Part shown: piece after piece, positions 47,730 to 60,800 of the stretch
Numbering within the stretch: position 1 is the first letter of the stretch
How the letters are laid out: each line of letters starts with the position of its first letter
Assembly (NCBI GenBank): GCA_037013685.1
Contig: CM072884.1
Location: forward strand, 5,518,001 to 5,582,000
Reading direction: 5' to 3'
DNA length: 64,000 nt
Source of the DNA: Acridotheres tristis
Lineage: Eukaryota; Chordata; Aves; Passeriformes; Sturnidae
Notes under the pieces: model-generated
The model's database searches: none
What the model was told of the DNA's origin: nothing
What the model saw: only the letters and a program-made list of their open reading frames with translations
Program-made: the position numbers and the translations under genes

Positions 47730-50700
47730 TCCTGGATTAGCAGAGAGACCTTGCAAATGGGAGCTGAAGAGCTCTGTGTGCATGCTCATGGGTGATAGGC
47801 AGAAATTAGGAGCAGTGTGGGAAAGAAGGCCCCTGATGAACAGCTGCTGTGCCATGTGCACGACTGGGTTGGGAAGGGGGAAGGCAGGTGGTTTTCTGAT
47901 CAATAAATGTTGTTCTGGCCAGAGCCAGCTTGTGGATGCAGTTATGGATTATGTCCCTTTCACATAATGTGAATTTATGCCTCTATCCCCATAGGAGGCT
48001 CGGACTGCAGTGAATTATACTCGCATAGCTACAGTGTGGTTCAAATTATCTGAGTAGACATGACTGATTTCCAGTTTTTAATGAAACAATAGGGACAGAT
48101 CCAAACCCTGTCAAAATTAACGACAGGAATCCTATGGACTCCTTTCCATTTATTCAAGAGACACCTGAGAGGGCACTTCACCATCTAGAAAGAATTTTAA
48201 ATATAATTTTCTATGACTTGTGGGCTTATTTTCCCTCCCAGGCTGTTGCAGTACAAGCTTGGATTGTACTACATTGTACCAATGACATGGCACCCAAATT
48301 TTGAACCCCTCTAAAAGGTAGCCTCCATATTTTTGTTAACCAGCTCTTTTGCAGTTGCAGTGGGGATGTCATGCCAATGTTGTGAGTGTGAATTGCAGTT
48401 TATTAGGTATAGCCTAAGGTTTGTCATGTAATGTTAGTTATAGTTGTTTACAGGTGCTAAAACCAAAACTAATTCATGTAACATTTCTTTGTTAGCCAGT
48501 TCTTTGGCAGCTGCTATGAAACATTAAGCCAAGGTTGCAAATATAGACTATAGCTTGTTGGGTATGTGCTAGGATTCATGGTAGAATGCTTATTAATTTT
48601 ATTTTTGTGTACTTTGCTAGCATCAAACACTATCAACCTGAAAAATTCAAGGACATTGCTTGTCCTAACACTTTATATAAGGACTAATTTAGTAAAAGTG
48701 TCTCATTAGCAAAATTCAATTTCAGAGTTTTCTAATGGTCATTTCTATTTACAATGTCTATAAAATAATTTTCATCTAGAACTTGCCCTTTATTATATCA
48801 CACACATTAGGAGTCACTCAAATTTACCAAGTTTCATCACAGAGGGAAAATCCAGAGCAGATAAATATCACAATAAACAAGACATTTCCTACAGCTCTGG
48901 GGTGTGCCACACCATATTAGTATTCCTAAATTAGCAACAGGACAAGACATAGTGGTAAAAGCACGTAACACTTCAAAACATAAACTTGAAAAACAGAAAA
49001 GAGGAATGTGTGGTGAGATCTCACAGAGCAGATAGCTAAAGCTATTTATACAGTAAATTATTTGAGATTATGAGGAAAGTCCCAGAACCTAGTCATTTAT
49101 AAACCATTTTTTATTCACTACAAAATTCTTACTATCCTGGGAGATGGCAAAGCATAAATTTACCTTACTAATTTTGTTCAAGGTGCACAAATGGTTTTGA
49201 GTTAAATTATTTCATGTTTTTAGGGTTGTTGTAACTTCTAAACACAGCCTGTGATTAACAACTCCTCAGACAGGAAAGCTGCAGCTCCAGTGAGAAACCT
49301 CATCTCAGATTAGACCTATGCTGTCTTCTGCCACCCTGTTTGCAATGGGCCCTTGCAGATGGGTGACAGAGAGCAGTTTGCAATTTTAATAAAAAAAAGA
49401 AAAGGTAGTTGCACCACGAGGTAAGGAGAGCAGTTACACCAGGACAGAGGAGAGAAGCCCTATCATTACTTCTGGGGGGTGGTGCAGATGCCAGCACTGG
49501 ATGTGAATTCTTTGAGAAGAGCGTAATTAGGAAATACATCACTTCAGCATTTTTTTATTGTAAACATACATCACTGTAATGTGGCACTCTTATGAAATAC
49601 ATACCCGATATTCTGGAAATATGGAGCAGTCCCATTTGTTTTAAGAGCAGAAGGCAGGCAACTCTTCTTCAGGATCACAAAAATATGCTGAAAGCATGCT
49701 TTGCATTAAATTCTAGAGTCAGTGGATCTAGCCCCATGGACGTGTGGCTGAGGGTGTAGCTGTTGGATGTGTTGCCTGTGGACATGGCAGCAATTCTGGG
49801 AGGCTGATTAATGAAGACAGGCACCTTGAGAAGTAAAACCATCCTTTTCCCTCACAGTCTGGTAATTTTTTTTAAAAAAGCATCTGTACAGCTCACTTGT
49901 GAGCAGTGTTTTTGTACTGCACGGGCCTTTAGAAATACCTGTCCTTGTTGTGGAGGGGACATGAGTATCTGATAGTATTGTTGCTGCATTATGTGCTCTC
50001 CATTTGCTGTTTCAAACCCTTCCAGTGCAAAAGGGATCACTGCCCAATTCAGAATTCAATAGCTTTTTGCATAAAGGCTTTATTATCTGACACCCTGAGT
50101 CCTTTTGTGAGTTACAAGTTGAAACTATTATTTGCCTGACCCAAGACACAGACTACTTGAATCTGAGTGTTTGTAGCAGATTTACTTGACCTAGTGTTTC
50201 CTCTTTTGCTATTTGTCACCTTTGATTTTCTGCTTTTTGCTGATTTCAGTGCTGGGTACCAATGTAGCAATTATTTTTGGGCAGTGGGTCTTATGAATGC
50301 AGTTCTGCCTTATGCCAGCACAGCTGGTCACTGACCCTCTCTTAGAAGATAGTCATTTGTCAAAATAAAAGCATTTAGCAGAGATAAGTTTCAGACCTTG
50401 TTGGGGGTGCATGAGTTGTATAGCATTTTTTTACTAAAATACTATATTTTTTTGCCCAAAATACATATCCACAATTTCTTCTTTCCTTCTGCCCTTTGTT
50501 AACCTGTCTCTAATTGAAAAAGTAGTCACAATTTAGCAAAAGTGGGCCTCGTTTGAACCAAACAGATATTTAATTTTGGGCCAGACTAATTATTTTCAGG
50601 ATTTCCTTTTCATGGGAAAATGAGATTTCTTTCAGTCTGAACCCACAGTAATGGCCAATGTCAAAATGGTTGAGCTGCCATGCATGCCAGCTTCTAGGTG

Positions 50701-53700
50701 CTTTTCCCTGGAAGCCATTTGTCTGGTGCCATGGTGATTTACTGGGGCAGCAGCCTGGCTGGGATCCTGCAAAACCCAACCAATGGTGCCCTCCCCATGC
50801 AGGTGCTGCCATGACCATGGATGGATCCAGAAGCTTTGGGAAAGAGCACTCAAAAGAGGTGCTCCTGTCCACCCTGGAGCACAGGTGGATGAGCATGGTC
50901 CTGGAAAGGTGTTGGTTCAGGCTGTCCTACAAGAACTGCTGGAGCATCTTGCCTGGTGGAGAAGCTGTGCTGAGAAGTTGTGAGAGGCAGGCACAAAAAC
51001 CATGTGATGTCCCTGTGGTAGAGCTACAGCCAGGACACAATTTCCAGCTGAGAAATTGAAGATTATGGCAGAAAACCAGAGCTATCCTGTGCTGTGGCCT
51101 CAGTTCCTGCATGATGTCTGAGCATTTCTGGTTTGGCTCTGGATCTGCCTCCAGGCTGAACAGTTCTTCTTGAGGAGTAGGATGAGGCTCAACAATGAGC
51201 AAAGAAGGCAAATTTATTGCTGATTTAATGTAACTCCAGACACAGTCCGCTGGGGAGGGGCACACATGGTGATAGTGGCCTTTGGCCAGGAAAAGGGTTT
51301 AGATGTAACCATAGCCTTTCCCATGCACTTTAAAATCCCAGTTGAAGTGAGGGTTATCACTAAGAGTGTTGGGAACTCACAGGCTGCCCTGTAAATCAGA
51401 ACCAAGCTCAGCAGCCACCTCCTCCTCCTCCCTCCTCACTGTGCAAACACGGGAGGATTGCAGGGAAATGAAGCAACAACTAAATGTCCAAAATATTTCT
51501 TCCTCTGAGGGGTCATGTGTTGAGGAAAGGTGCCACACTGAGATTTCCAGAGAGCAACATGGAGAAAAACACACACAAAAAAATGCTCCTCTGAAGTGAC
51601 AGGTCAGAATTGAGCTGTACTATGAAGCAACTGCACAGGTAGCTTAAAATGGTGTTTGGTTATGGCAGGAGTGGTTTATTTTTACATCAGTCAGTCCCTC
51701 ACTTGTTCTATTTATATGCCTTCTAATTAACTTGGCTTTTATGGGAAAAAAATAACCTAGTGCATAGTTGATTCTTTCTAATTAGTCTTGGATATGATTT
51801 TCATATTGATTTTGTCAGTTGACAGTTAAGGTCCTCTAAGTGTAGGCTTGGAGCCTTTGCTTCTTGTTATTATTTTCTTAGCAACTGAATTTATTAAAGC
51901 AATCCATTGGGAATGGGATATTCATCTTTCAAATTTACAAACAAAAACTCTTGGGATCCCAAGGAAATTCCTTCCTGGAATATGTGGTCAATGTACATTC
52001 TTTTCTTCCCAAGGCCTTTGCTTTAGGGTGGGAGAAAAACCTATGTTAAGACTAGATATTATTTTATTATTTCGGACATGTTATACAGTATATATACATA
52101 CACCTTTACTGTGTATAGCATGGACAGCTTTGTCAGGCAAGTCTGATTTTCTTTAGTGGCTCCTTTGTGCTCTTAAATCTCAGAAAGTGACTATGCAACA
52201 AATTAAACACTGGAGTCTTGGGTTCCTGCTGCCACCTGTTATAGACTTGAAATTCCTCAGAACAACTACTTGGTATTTAACAAAAAAACCTAATTCAGCC
52301 TGACAGCCAAGAACCTGTAGTTAAAAATCCTGTTCTGTGCAATGTCTTGTTTTTAACGTGGAAGCATCTGAGTGCTCTCCCCAGCTAGAAATGAATTGGA
52401 TGACCTCTGTCAGTCAATTTAAAGTCAATACAGTTGATAAAGTTCTGCTACCATCTTTTCCCTTTGATAAGTTGCTGTGGTATTTACTTATCTGATTGCT
52501 TGTTTTTAAGATCTGACTTTGTGTCTGTACAGACCCATCAAAGTGTCAGTGCCTTAGGGTTGTTGTCAGCATGGATTCAGCTGCCACTGAATTTCATGGA
52601 ATTTTGCCCTGAACCTGGCAAAGATGGAGAACATCTATTCAAGTGCTGTCAGTGCCAAATGGAGCTTCTGATAGCAAATGAGAAACAGTGAAAAACTTGA
52701 GTGCAGAGGTGGATCAAGCCTAACTTGAAGGCTGTCATAGAAGGGAAGACTTAAACTCCAGGATTCTTGGAGGAGCAACTGGAGTCAATCTCAGGTTTTG
52801 CAGTTTGTTTTGAGGTTACTTATTTCTCTTTCTGTTAAATTCCACATCTGTGATCTTGTATGGAAAGACAAGAACTGGTGTAATTGGAGTTAGATCATTG
52901 CTGGTGAGGAGCTGGTGGACTCTCTGACCTCCCATGGTCTCTTACAGGCAGTGCTGTCTGTCAGACAGGAATGCAGGTCCTGAACTTGTGGTCTGTCCTT
53001 CAGGATCTCTGGGTGCACACCCTCAACTGCTGGATACAGCTCTGCAGCAACTGCTTCCCAGAAAGGATATTTTCTTTCTCTTGAAAACATAACTCTTTCT
53101 GCTTGGGCTTGATTCTGACCAGTTGTTTCTGTTCAGTGTGATGATCTCAACCTGGCACCTGTGGGTAATGGGGATTAAACTCTGAGCCAAGTTACTGCAG
53201 AATTCCAGTAACATCCTTGAATCAGTGCTCTTCTCCAAATTCCCTGAAACAGAGCAAGAAAACAATTGAGGAAACCAAGACAGGCTTGAGATCTCGTTCC
53301 ATGACTCCTGTGAACCTGAACCAGAGTAAACTGAATATTCAAGGATCTCCTCCTCCTGCTGCTGAGGGAGCAGCATTGTCTTTGCAAAGCTCAGCCATTC
53401 TCCCTGCAGCAGGTGTTGTGTAGGGACACCAGAGCAGCCCTTATTTACTTTGTTGGCTGCCCAACTTCTTGTATAAATTTGGATTTCAACCATGCTACTG
53501 CAGGGATTAACCCAGCCCTAGGAGCCAGTCTTTGCCACCTTTCCTCATGTTGATTTATATTTTGTAATGTATGGGAACTACTCAGGATGACAGTAATTTG
53601 TGTAGGAGATTTGGCTTGAGGCATTCCCTGTATCCTGGAAATGTGTACAAAATACTAGCTTTCCTTTAATTAAAAAGCATGTTTATCAATTACTGCAGTT

Positions 53701-54750
53701 TAAAGTGAGTTATTAACTTTCCCTGGGATCACAGAGTACCAGCTGCTTGTTTTAGACTGATTTGATGGGAATTCTGAAAACTGTAGCTGCAGAGCAGGAA
53801 GAAAAAGGCAGGAGGTGGTTCTGCCTTTACTGGGTTAGCTCCTGGTTGCTGGTTTTATCTTGATATCCTTGAGTGGATTGTTTGTTATTCAGGGACCTGT
53901 AAAATATTAATTAAATACAGTAAAATATTCTTATTTCTGTGATAATGCTTCCCTTGTAAGTGATGAGATTTTGGGGCTGAAGCACCTGGTACGACTCCAA
54001 GACTTGTTTAATAGAGCTTTTTTTTCCCTTCTTTTTAAATTTTTTTTACTAACAGCCAGTCCTTGGTAGGTTCATCGAAGAATCGTTTCCTTTTTCTTCC
54101 CTGATTCACTGTCACCACACAAGCAGAAATATGGTTCAGGGGACTGACGGTGCCATCTTGAACAAATTAACATCTTTCCCTAACCTGTAAGTAGAGACCA
54201 CACTGGTACTGGTGACAAAAAACTGCTTTGGCCAGATCTAGAGTTTGATACTTTTTGGCAAACCAGACTGAAAGAACTTCCGAATTTTTCTGTGTATCAG
54301 CTCCACTGCATAAGTGAAAAAGGCTTTTGCAATGATTCTTTTTTTTTTTTTTCTCCAATGAGCTAGGATAACTAAGTTAAATACTTTTGGGGGAATATTT
54401 ATTAATATTGGAAATAGTGTCTGGAAGTTCTCAGGATATAGTATCCACTTGCATTTTGGTAACAGGTTCTTCCTTAGCTGCATTGAAATAATATTCACTA
54501 AAAAGGGTGATTCTGAGTTGGAGGCTAGTAAAACTCATTCCACCAATTCAAGAGAAGAATGGGTTTTTCTGGAAACCATTCATATTATTCCAGGCCACAA
54601 ATCTAACAAATTAATATAGGATTTACAAGGTCACATGAAATTTAGGGTTTTCAGGGAAGAAAGGCTTACTTTATGGTATTATAAAGTAAAGAATTTACTG
54701 TCACTTTAATATTCTGTAAAAGTAACCTCAAGATTTACAGCAGACTGAAA
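47730..54750. other. intergenic, no gene seen
   Basis: Apart from the tandem duplication there are only short ORFs without recognisable products. The 50650-51060 and 52890-53440 stretches are somewhat GC-richer and could be old, unrecognised repeats. A 14-T run lies at 54339-54352. No RNA gene is seen. Confidence 0.65.
48310..48600. repeat. diverged tandem duplication (two copies, about 156-bp period)
   Basis: TTGTTAACCAGCTCTTT at 48333 is echoed by TTGTTAGCCAGTTCTTT at 48489. The similarity continues for about 105 bases with one single-base gap, through GCCAA-GTTG, CAGTTTATTAGGTAT / TAGCTTGTTGGGTAT, and ending near AATGTTAGTTA / AATGCTTATTAA. Many differences are transitions, so the duplication is old. 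I recognise no transposon family. Confidence 0.6.
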
Positions 54751-54758
54751 GTTAAATA

Positions 54759-54807
54759 TTTCCTTTGTTTATAAAATATATATATAAATATGTATACACA
54801 AAGGAAA
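54759..54807. repeat. inverted repeat (15-bp arms, AT-rich loop)
   Basis: The arm TTTCCTTTGTTTATA (54759-54773) pairs with TATACACAAAGGAAA (54793-54807) with one mismatch. The 19-base loop is an (AT)n-type microsatellite. It could extrude as a cruciform or fold as an RNA hairpin if transcribed. The stem is short for a microRNA precursor. Confidence 0.75.
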
Positions 54808-54819
54808 TGGAGAAATTGA

Positions 54820-57800
54820 TGTTTGGAGTTTTTTGATCAATGAATGTGTGTTTAAAGATTTGTGTGGGATTGGTATACACTGTGTTCATATGTATTTTGG
54901 TACATATTTTTAAAATATATTATCCCCAAAAGCATTTTTGAATCATGTTGATATACTACCAACTGCTTTTCTGACTTCAGGATTAGTTTTGATTGCTGAG
55001 AGTTATAGAAGCCAGAAGTTGTGGACAGCTAAAAATAATATGAGGAATTCATAGCTCTATAATGCCCTCAAATTACAAATACAGGACGCTGAGAGTGAGA
55101 CAAATAATGTATTATGTAGTATTACTGTATACAAAGACCTCACAATAATCTGATTTGCCATAATTTGATATATTGTTTCTTGACAAATGAGAACCCTGTA
55201 GCTTTTATTCACCCAAACTTTGCACACACGTTTCTTTAATTGTCTTTCTTTCAACAGATTTCACCTCTAGAATATTTTAAGACAAATCTAAACAGTCATA
55301 TATTTGAGTTGCTCTCAGCTCAGAAGAATTATTACTATATATGCAGCCAATTTAAGCACTTTAGGAAATTTGGGTTAGGTACCCTCACAGGGTTTGAGAA
55401 TTTTTACTTTTTTCTTCAAACAATAGGCCAACATCATGCAGTGATGGTCTTGGATGACATTTTCAGTAGACAAGAGTTGCCCTGGGGGCAGGAGCTCCTT
55501 TAGAGCAGCTCTTACCTTCTTGCCAGACCTGGACACCAACAGTGAAATTCCACAGTAGTGCAGTGCAGTGAACGGGTACTGTGCATTTGAATGGTTCTAG
55601 GAATAAGGATTATTGATTTGGTTATGGGTTTGCCCATACAATGGAAGTATTTTGCAGGCCCCAGCAATTATTCCCTCATCTTTAATCTATGGGGATTTAC
55701 TCTTCAGTTGTCCCTTATGCTTATTTCCTCTTTAATCACCTACTTTTAAAAGTGCTGTAGGTTCAGCGACACTTTTTTGGTAGGAATTATTCAAACCAGA
55801 AGACAAATAGGAAAATAAGAATGTGGAGTGTCTTCTTTTGTGGTTATGAGGATTTGGGACTTGCATACATGGATGCTTGACCGACTCAGAATAGGTCATT
55901 TCATGTTACCAGATGTGTTAAAATAACAATCTCAAAGATGTTTATTTAACAATCAAAGTTAGCTCATTATTTTGAGTTTACTTTAGTAAGTCTTTAAGTA
56001 GTCTTTACTTCCAGTGGGTCTTTAAGCAAGCCAGGCTGCTTATTTTGACTAAAGTGTCCAACTTTCACCTCTCCTTGTGAGAGAATGGAGGGTAATCATG
56101 CTGCAGCAATGCCAAGCAAGGTCACAATATGCTTTCAGAAGGACTTTGTTATTTAGAATATTTGGGAATGCGGAGCCAATGTTTACTTTTGCTTTTAAAA
56201 TGCCTGTCCACAAACACCAGATACTTACACAGATGATTATAAATACAGGAAAAATATAAATAATGGCCAAGCCTTTCAGATTACGCCAGATTCCCAAACG
56301 TAAGTAACAGGCAAGAAGACAAATATCTTCTAGTAGTTTTATTATTTACCTTGTTCCCCCACAGTTTTCCTCTTACCAAGAGTTTTAGCAGGTTAAGTTG
56401 TTTTGCAGGGTTCATTGCAAGTTAATGGATTTTGGTGAGGACCTGAAAAGGGGATGAGTGACCCTGAATGGAAAATCACCCCTCCCATTGTCCTCTCTGC
56501 AGCAGGGACCCCAATGACATTGGTAGTCCTGCCTCTTTGGACTGTAGCAATAACTCCAAGATAATTTAACAGGCTGCTAAGTTTCAGACCACAGCAAAAC
56601 TGTTGAATCACAAGTTCAGGGTATGATTTGGTCCCCTAGAATCCCTTCCTGTGTCAACCTGCCTTCCTGCCTGCTCAGGAGATAAGAGTCTCCTCCAGAT
56701 GTGACTTGAAGCATCTGTACTGGGAGGTTTAACTCTTGCTCTTGTCACAGGGAAGAGCCAGTGCCCAGGTAACACAGTCAGAAAATGCAACAGCTTCAGT
56801 GTGAAGCACCAACAACACCAGTGTGAGCTACCTGACTCAATCCATGTGAAAAATGTCCTTCAGCACTGACTTTGCCTCCTGGTTTCCATGGAGATGGATG
56901 GTCTATCTTCCTATTTTTAATTTCTCCTCTTCTGAAGAGGGGGGAGCACAAACGAAAATGCACAATAACATCGACCACTGTATTTTTTTGTTTAATTAAA
57001 AAGATATGCCCTGTTCTTGAGACAAACTCAAGAGATCACACTGATGACAAGCAAATTCTGGCAATGGTTGTTTTCTTAATTCTGAATGTGCAGCAAAGGG
57101 CTAACTTTTTGCATCTTTCCCTTAATGAAATAGTCACAAATTGTGTTTGGCTCCAGTGAAGTCAATGGCATTGCCCACAATGGAGTGGACAAACTCCATT
57201 GGCATCAGAGCTGCTGGGTTTTGCCCAAACTTCAACTCAAAGGATTTCTCACAGTGAGCCTGAGGATGAAAATAAACATCTCCCTAGCATGTCTTGTACT
57301 TCAAGCAAACCTCTTTGAGGTGGATAATCTGTGATTAGGCTGTGTAAGCCATCTTAATTGCAGAAGCACTGAAATAAAAAAAAAAATCACAGTGAGTTCC
57401 TCAGCAGTGGACTTGCCATGTATTAGTGCATGTTGTCACTATTCAGTAGCAAGGCACAGCAAAAATACATTTTGATTGTCAGCTAAATGAAGTTGTGCTT
57501 TAAAGTCTTTTCCCTCTGGGTTTCTTGTCCCGTCTGAACCAGGAAAGTCATGAAGGGTTTTTATAATTTTGGACAGCAATGTGTGCATAGTACAGGTTTT
57601 CTCATACAATTGCCACTAAGTAAGTGTCTTGCAGTCTTAATATTGTATGTCACTTGTGACAATGAAAATGTGTTTATAAAGGTCAGAGGTTTTAGGATAT
57701 AGGTCATTGGATTGTTTGTCTGACAAAGTGGAGAAGCTTTGTTAAAATGGACAGTTTTCTGATGAGTGTTTCTGGTCATGGAATGCAAGACTTAGATGTG

Positions 57801-60800
57801 CAGAATATGGATTGACATGCTGAATTCAGTAGAAATCTTATGAAAAATAAATCTTTTAAATGTCCTTTTTTTTTTTTTTTTAATTATCTAAAATACTTAT
57901 GCAAACTTGGGACAAAATGTGCATTTAGTTTTTGCCAAAGTTTCTCCAAATGACAAACTAGGCATCTTAACTTGTGAAGTCTGCAGGAAAGCCAAGGCTC
58001 TGCAACCTCTTTACCTGCTACTTCAGCCTCTCCAAACCATCACCTATAGCAATGTGTCATGTTCATGTCTGCAAAGCTGGCAGGGAGATTGTCTATATTT
58101 ACAGTTCTGTAATATTGACTTAAAGATAAGAATCTTCACTGATTTTTTAATGTTTTTTTTTGTAGTTGTTCATTCTGTGCATGAATGTGTGACTTTCTTG
58201 AGTTGGAGGAAGGAGATCAAAATGAGAAAGGCAAAAGTGTTTTTAACTGCAGCAGGAGGATTGTTTGGAGGAGGGAGGGAAAACTCCTCATTCTCCTGGG
58301 ACAGGGATAGAAAGATTTGCTTTGCCAGCCATTGAGACAATTTGTCTGTTGTGACCCCGTACCTCCTTGGAGTCATGCACCTTGCTCTGTTTCCATGAGG
58401 TCCAAGTAAAAAAAGGAAAGCTAATTGCATCGTTAAATTTCACTGCACCTGACATGCTGTTCCTGTGTTATGAGAAATGAAAGTTCTTCGACTGGGACAA
58501 GGCATGATTTCAGCATTCAGTACTAGGTACCTGCCAAATCTCAAGCCTTAGAAAAAGAGAGAGAGGAGTGAAGGGGAGATGATTTATTCCATCTCAATAA
58601 AGAATTTAACCATATGTAACAGTTGGGACTACCTGTGATTTTTTTGCATGTGAATGTCTTCAGACATGGCCAGAAATAATAATACACTTTGGGCATTCAG
58701 TCTGTATGAGAAATTTTTTCCCAAAACAGTAAAGAGGGAGGGGAAACTACAAGTCTTTTAAAATGAGGTTTTGCATGAAAATACTGTCCCAAATAGTTAC
58801 TGCATGGCAGCAGTGATAAACTAATGCTAGGGGACAGGCATTATGAGCATCACAATAACCTCTGACAGGTGCCAAATGAAATCTCTAAATCAGCCTCTGT
58901 TTTCAGAGGCTTCATATTCCCAAAAGGAATATTCACTCTTCTACTCTTATCTCCTGCTCCATTCTCTTCTACCTGCCAACAGCTGTGAAGGCTGGGGAGC
59001 TGCCTAGAAGGCTCTTTGCAGTCTAAATCAAAGAGGCATGCTAATTTGGGAAGACTTCTTCAAAACTCTGTGAGGCTGTGGGCATGCCATAATTCTGTCT
59101 CATTCATATTCTTCTTGTAAAGAGATCCTCTTTCAAAACTTATATATACTGGGGCACAGCTGATATATTCTTCTTCTGCTGTTTCCCAGGCTTATTCCCT
59201 ATTTTCTGACCAGATGCTGGCAATCTGGCACCCAGGATTGCACCCATGCACTAATTTATTTTTCTTTATTTTTCGGGCACATGGTTCTATTAAGAGTACT
59301 GAAACAAAGCAGTTTCAGAAAGGTGGGGATGGCTGTTCCTATTTGGGGGAATATGTCTGGAGCTGGAGAAGGTGCAACCAGGATGGGAGTGACAGTTCTT
59401 AGAGAGCAAGAAGTCCTCTGGTCACGATTTGACATGGTTCTAACCTGTAGCATGGAAAGGTAAAATGTCTTCCAGCTGCCTGCTGGATCTGGAAGCAAGA
59501 AATTTCAGCAACTTTCCCCTGTGAGGCCCTGCAGAAACTATGTGCAGTAGCAGAGAGAGCTGCTTAAGAGGAAAAAAATATGGAAATGTAAAAAAAAGTT
59601 TCAGAAATTAATTGCTTTGGGTTCTGAAGTTCAGAAGAAAGCAAGGGATGGAAACTCTTTGGAAAAAAATAAAAAATTGAAAAGGGATCGTGCGAGCCTC
59701 AGCTAACTTTCCAAAATTACAGAGCCTGCCAGGGAGGTCTATGCAGGATTGCAGACCCAAGGGAACAACAAACCCAGTTGGATTAAACTGGCTTTCCTGA
59801 CAGCTCACTAAGACAAGTGGGAAGCCTGAGGTTTGTAATCTCCTTTTAAGTTTTCTCCGGACTTAAGTTGCTTGGAGTTTGTTTGCTTGCTCCCTTCCCC
59901 CCACCTTCCTGGCATTGAGTAGGAAAAGGAAGGATGAAATGCTGAGTCTCCCCTCTCTTATTAAGATACCTGAAAAGAGGCACGGAACAGAGCAGGGAGA
60001 AATAGCCCCAGTGACCACTAGCCAAAACTCACAAGTAGTATGTGCATATCTGAAATAGTTGGTGCACTCGCGTAGGAAATCGCTGGATATTTTACACCTC
60101 TTGCAGTGGTTTAGTAACTGGCTGTGGAAGCTCATTCCCCACTTGAGAAAGTCATGAATTATACAGTTTTTACATCTGTTGAGCATGTTGTGCTTCTCAA
60201 TCATCCAGCTATACTGAGCCCTAAGTTTTCAGCCTTCACAATGAGATCACTGTTTTCAAGCACGTTCTAGTGGCATTTTGTCAAGCCATGTGTGTTTTCA
60301 GGATGGGGGCAGGGAGGGAGGAACAAAAGTATGCTGCTGTTTCACAGGATTACAATCTACTTTTCAGCCTACATAAAACTGTGGCTGACCCATCAGCAAG
60401 AAATATTCTTTGTTTACTACTTCTTCTCCCCCTTGAAATGGCCTGACTTTTGGTAGGAAGAAGAGCATAAAAGGGAGGAATATGTTTTTCACTTTTGATT
60501 TCAATACCTGAATATCATAGAAAAACCCCAACCAAATAAACAAATCACCAATTAAAAAAAATCCACAAAAAACCAAACCAAAGCCACAAACACTCAGCCA
60601 TCCTTAATCTTCTTCTTAATGCATTTATTTCACCCTATGAAGATTCATTTTTGCTTCAGCTGTGTTTTGTTACGAGTTAAACTCTGCTATTGAAGAGAGG
60701 TGACCACGCTGTAACTGAGAATAAGGGAGATTTAGCATTTTAATTTTGTTTAGGTATAAGGAAGCAGCACACAGCAATTAGCAGATGCTAAATCAAACTG

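Noticed and set aside
47560..47967. 135-codon Phe/Trp-rich ORF resembling a membrane protein
   Set aside because: The hydrophobic half is translated from a GTTTT/GGTTT low-complexity tract; the rest matches nothing.
50570..51060. Possible exon or repeat, 108- and 133-codon ORFs on opposite strands
   Set aside because: No splice-consistent boundaries or family motif. The sequence could be an old repeat, but I could not identify one.
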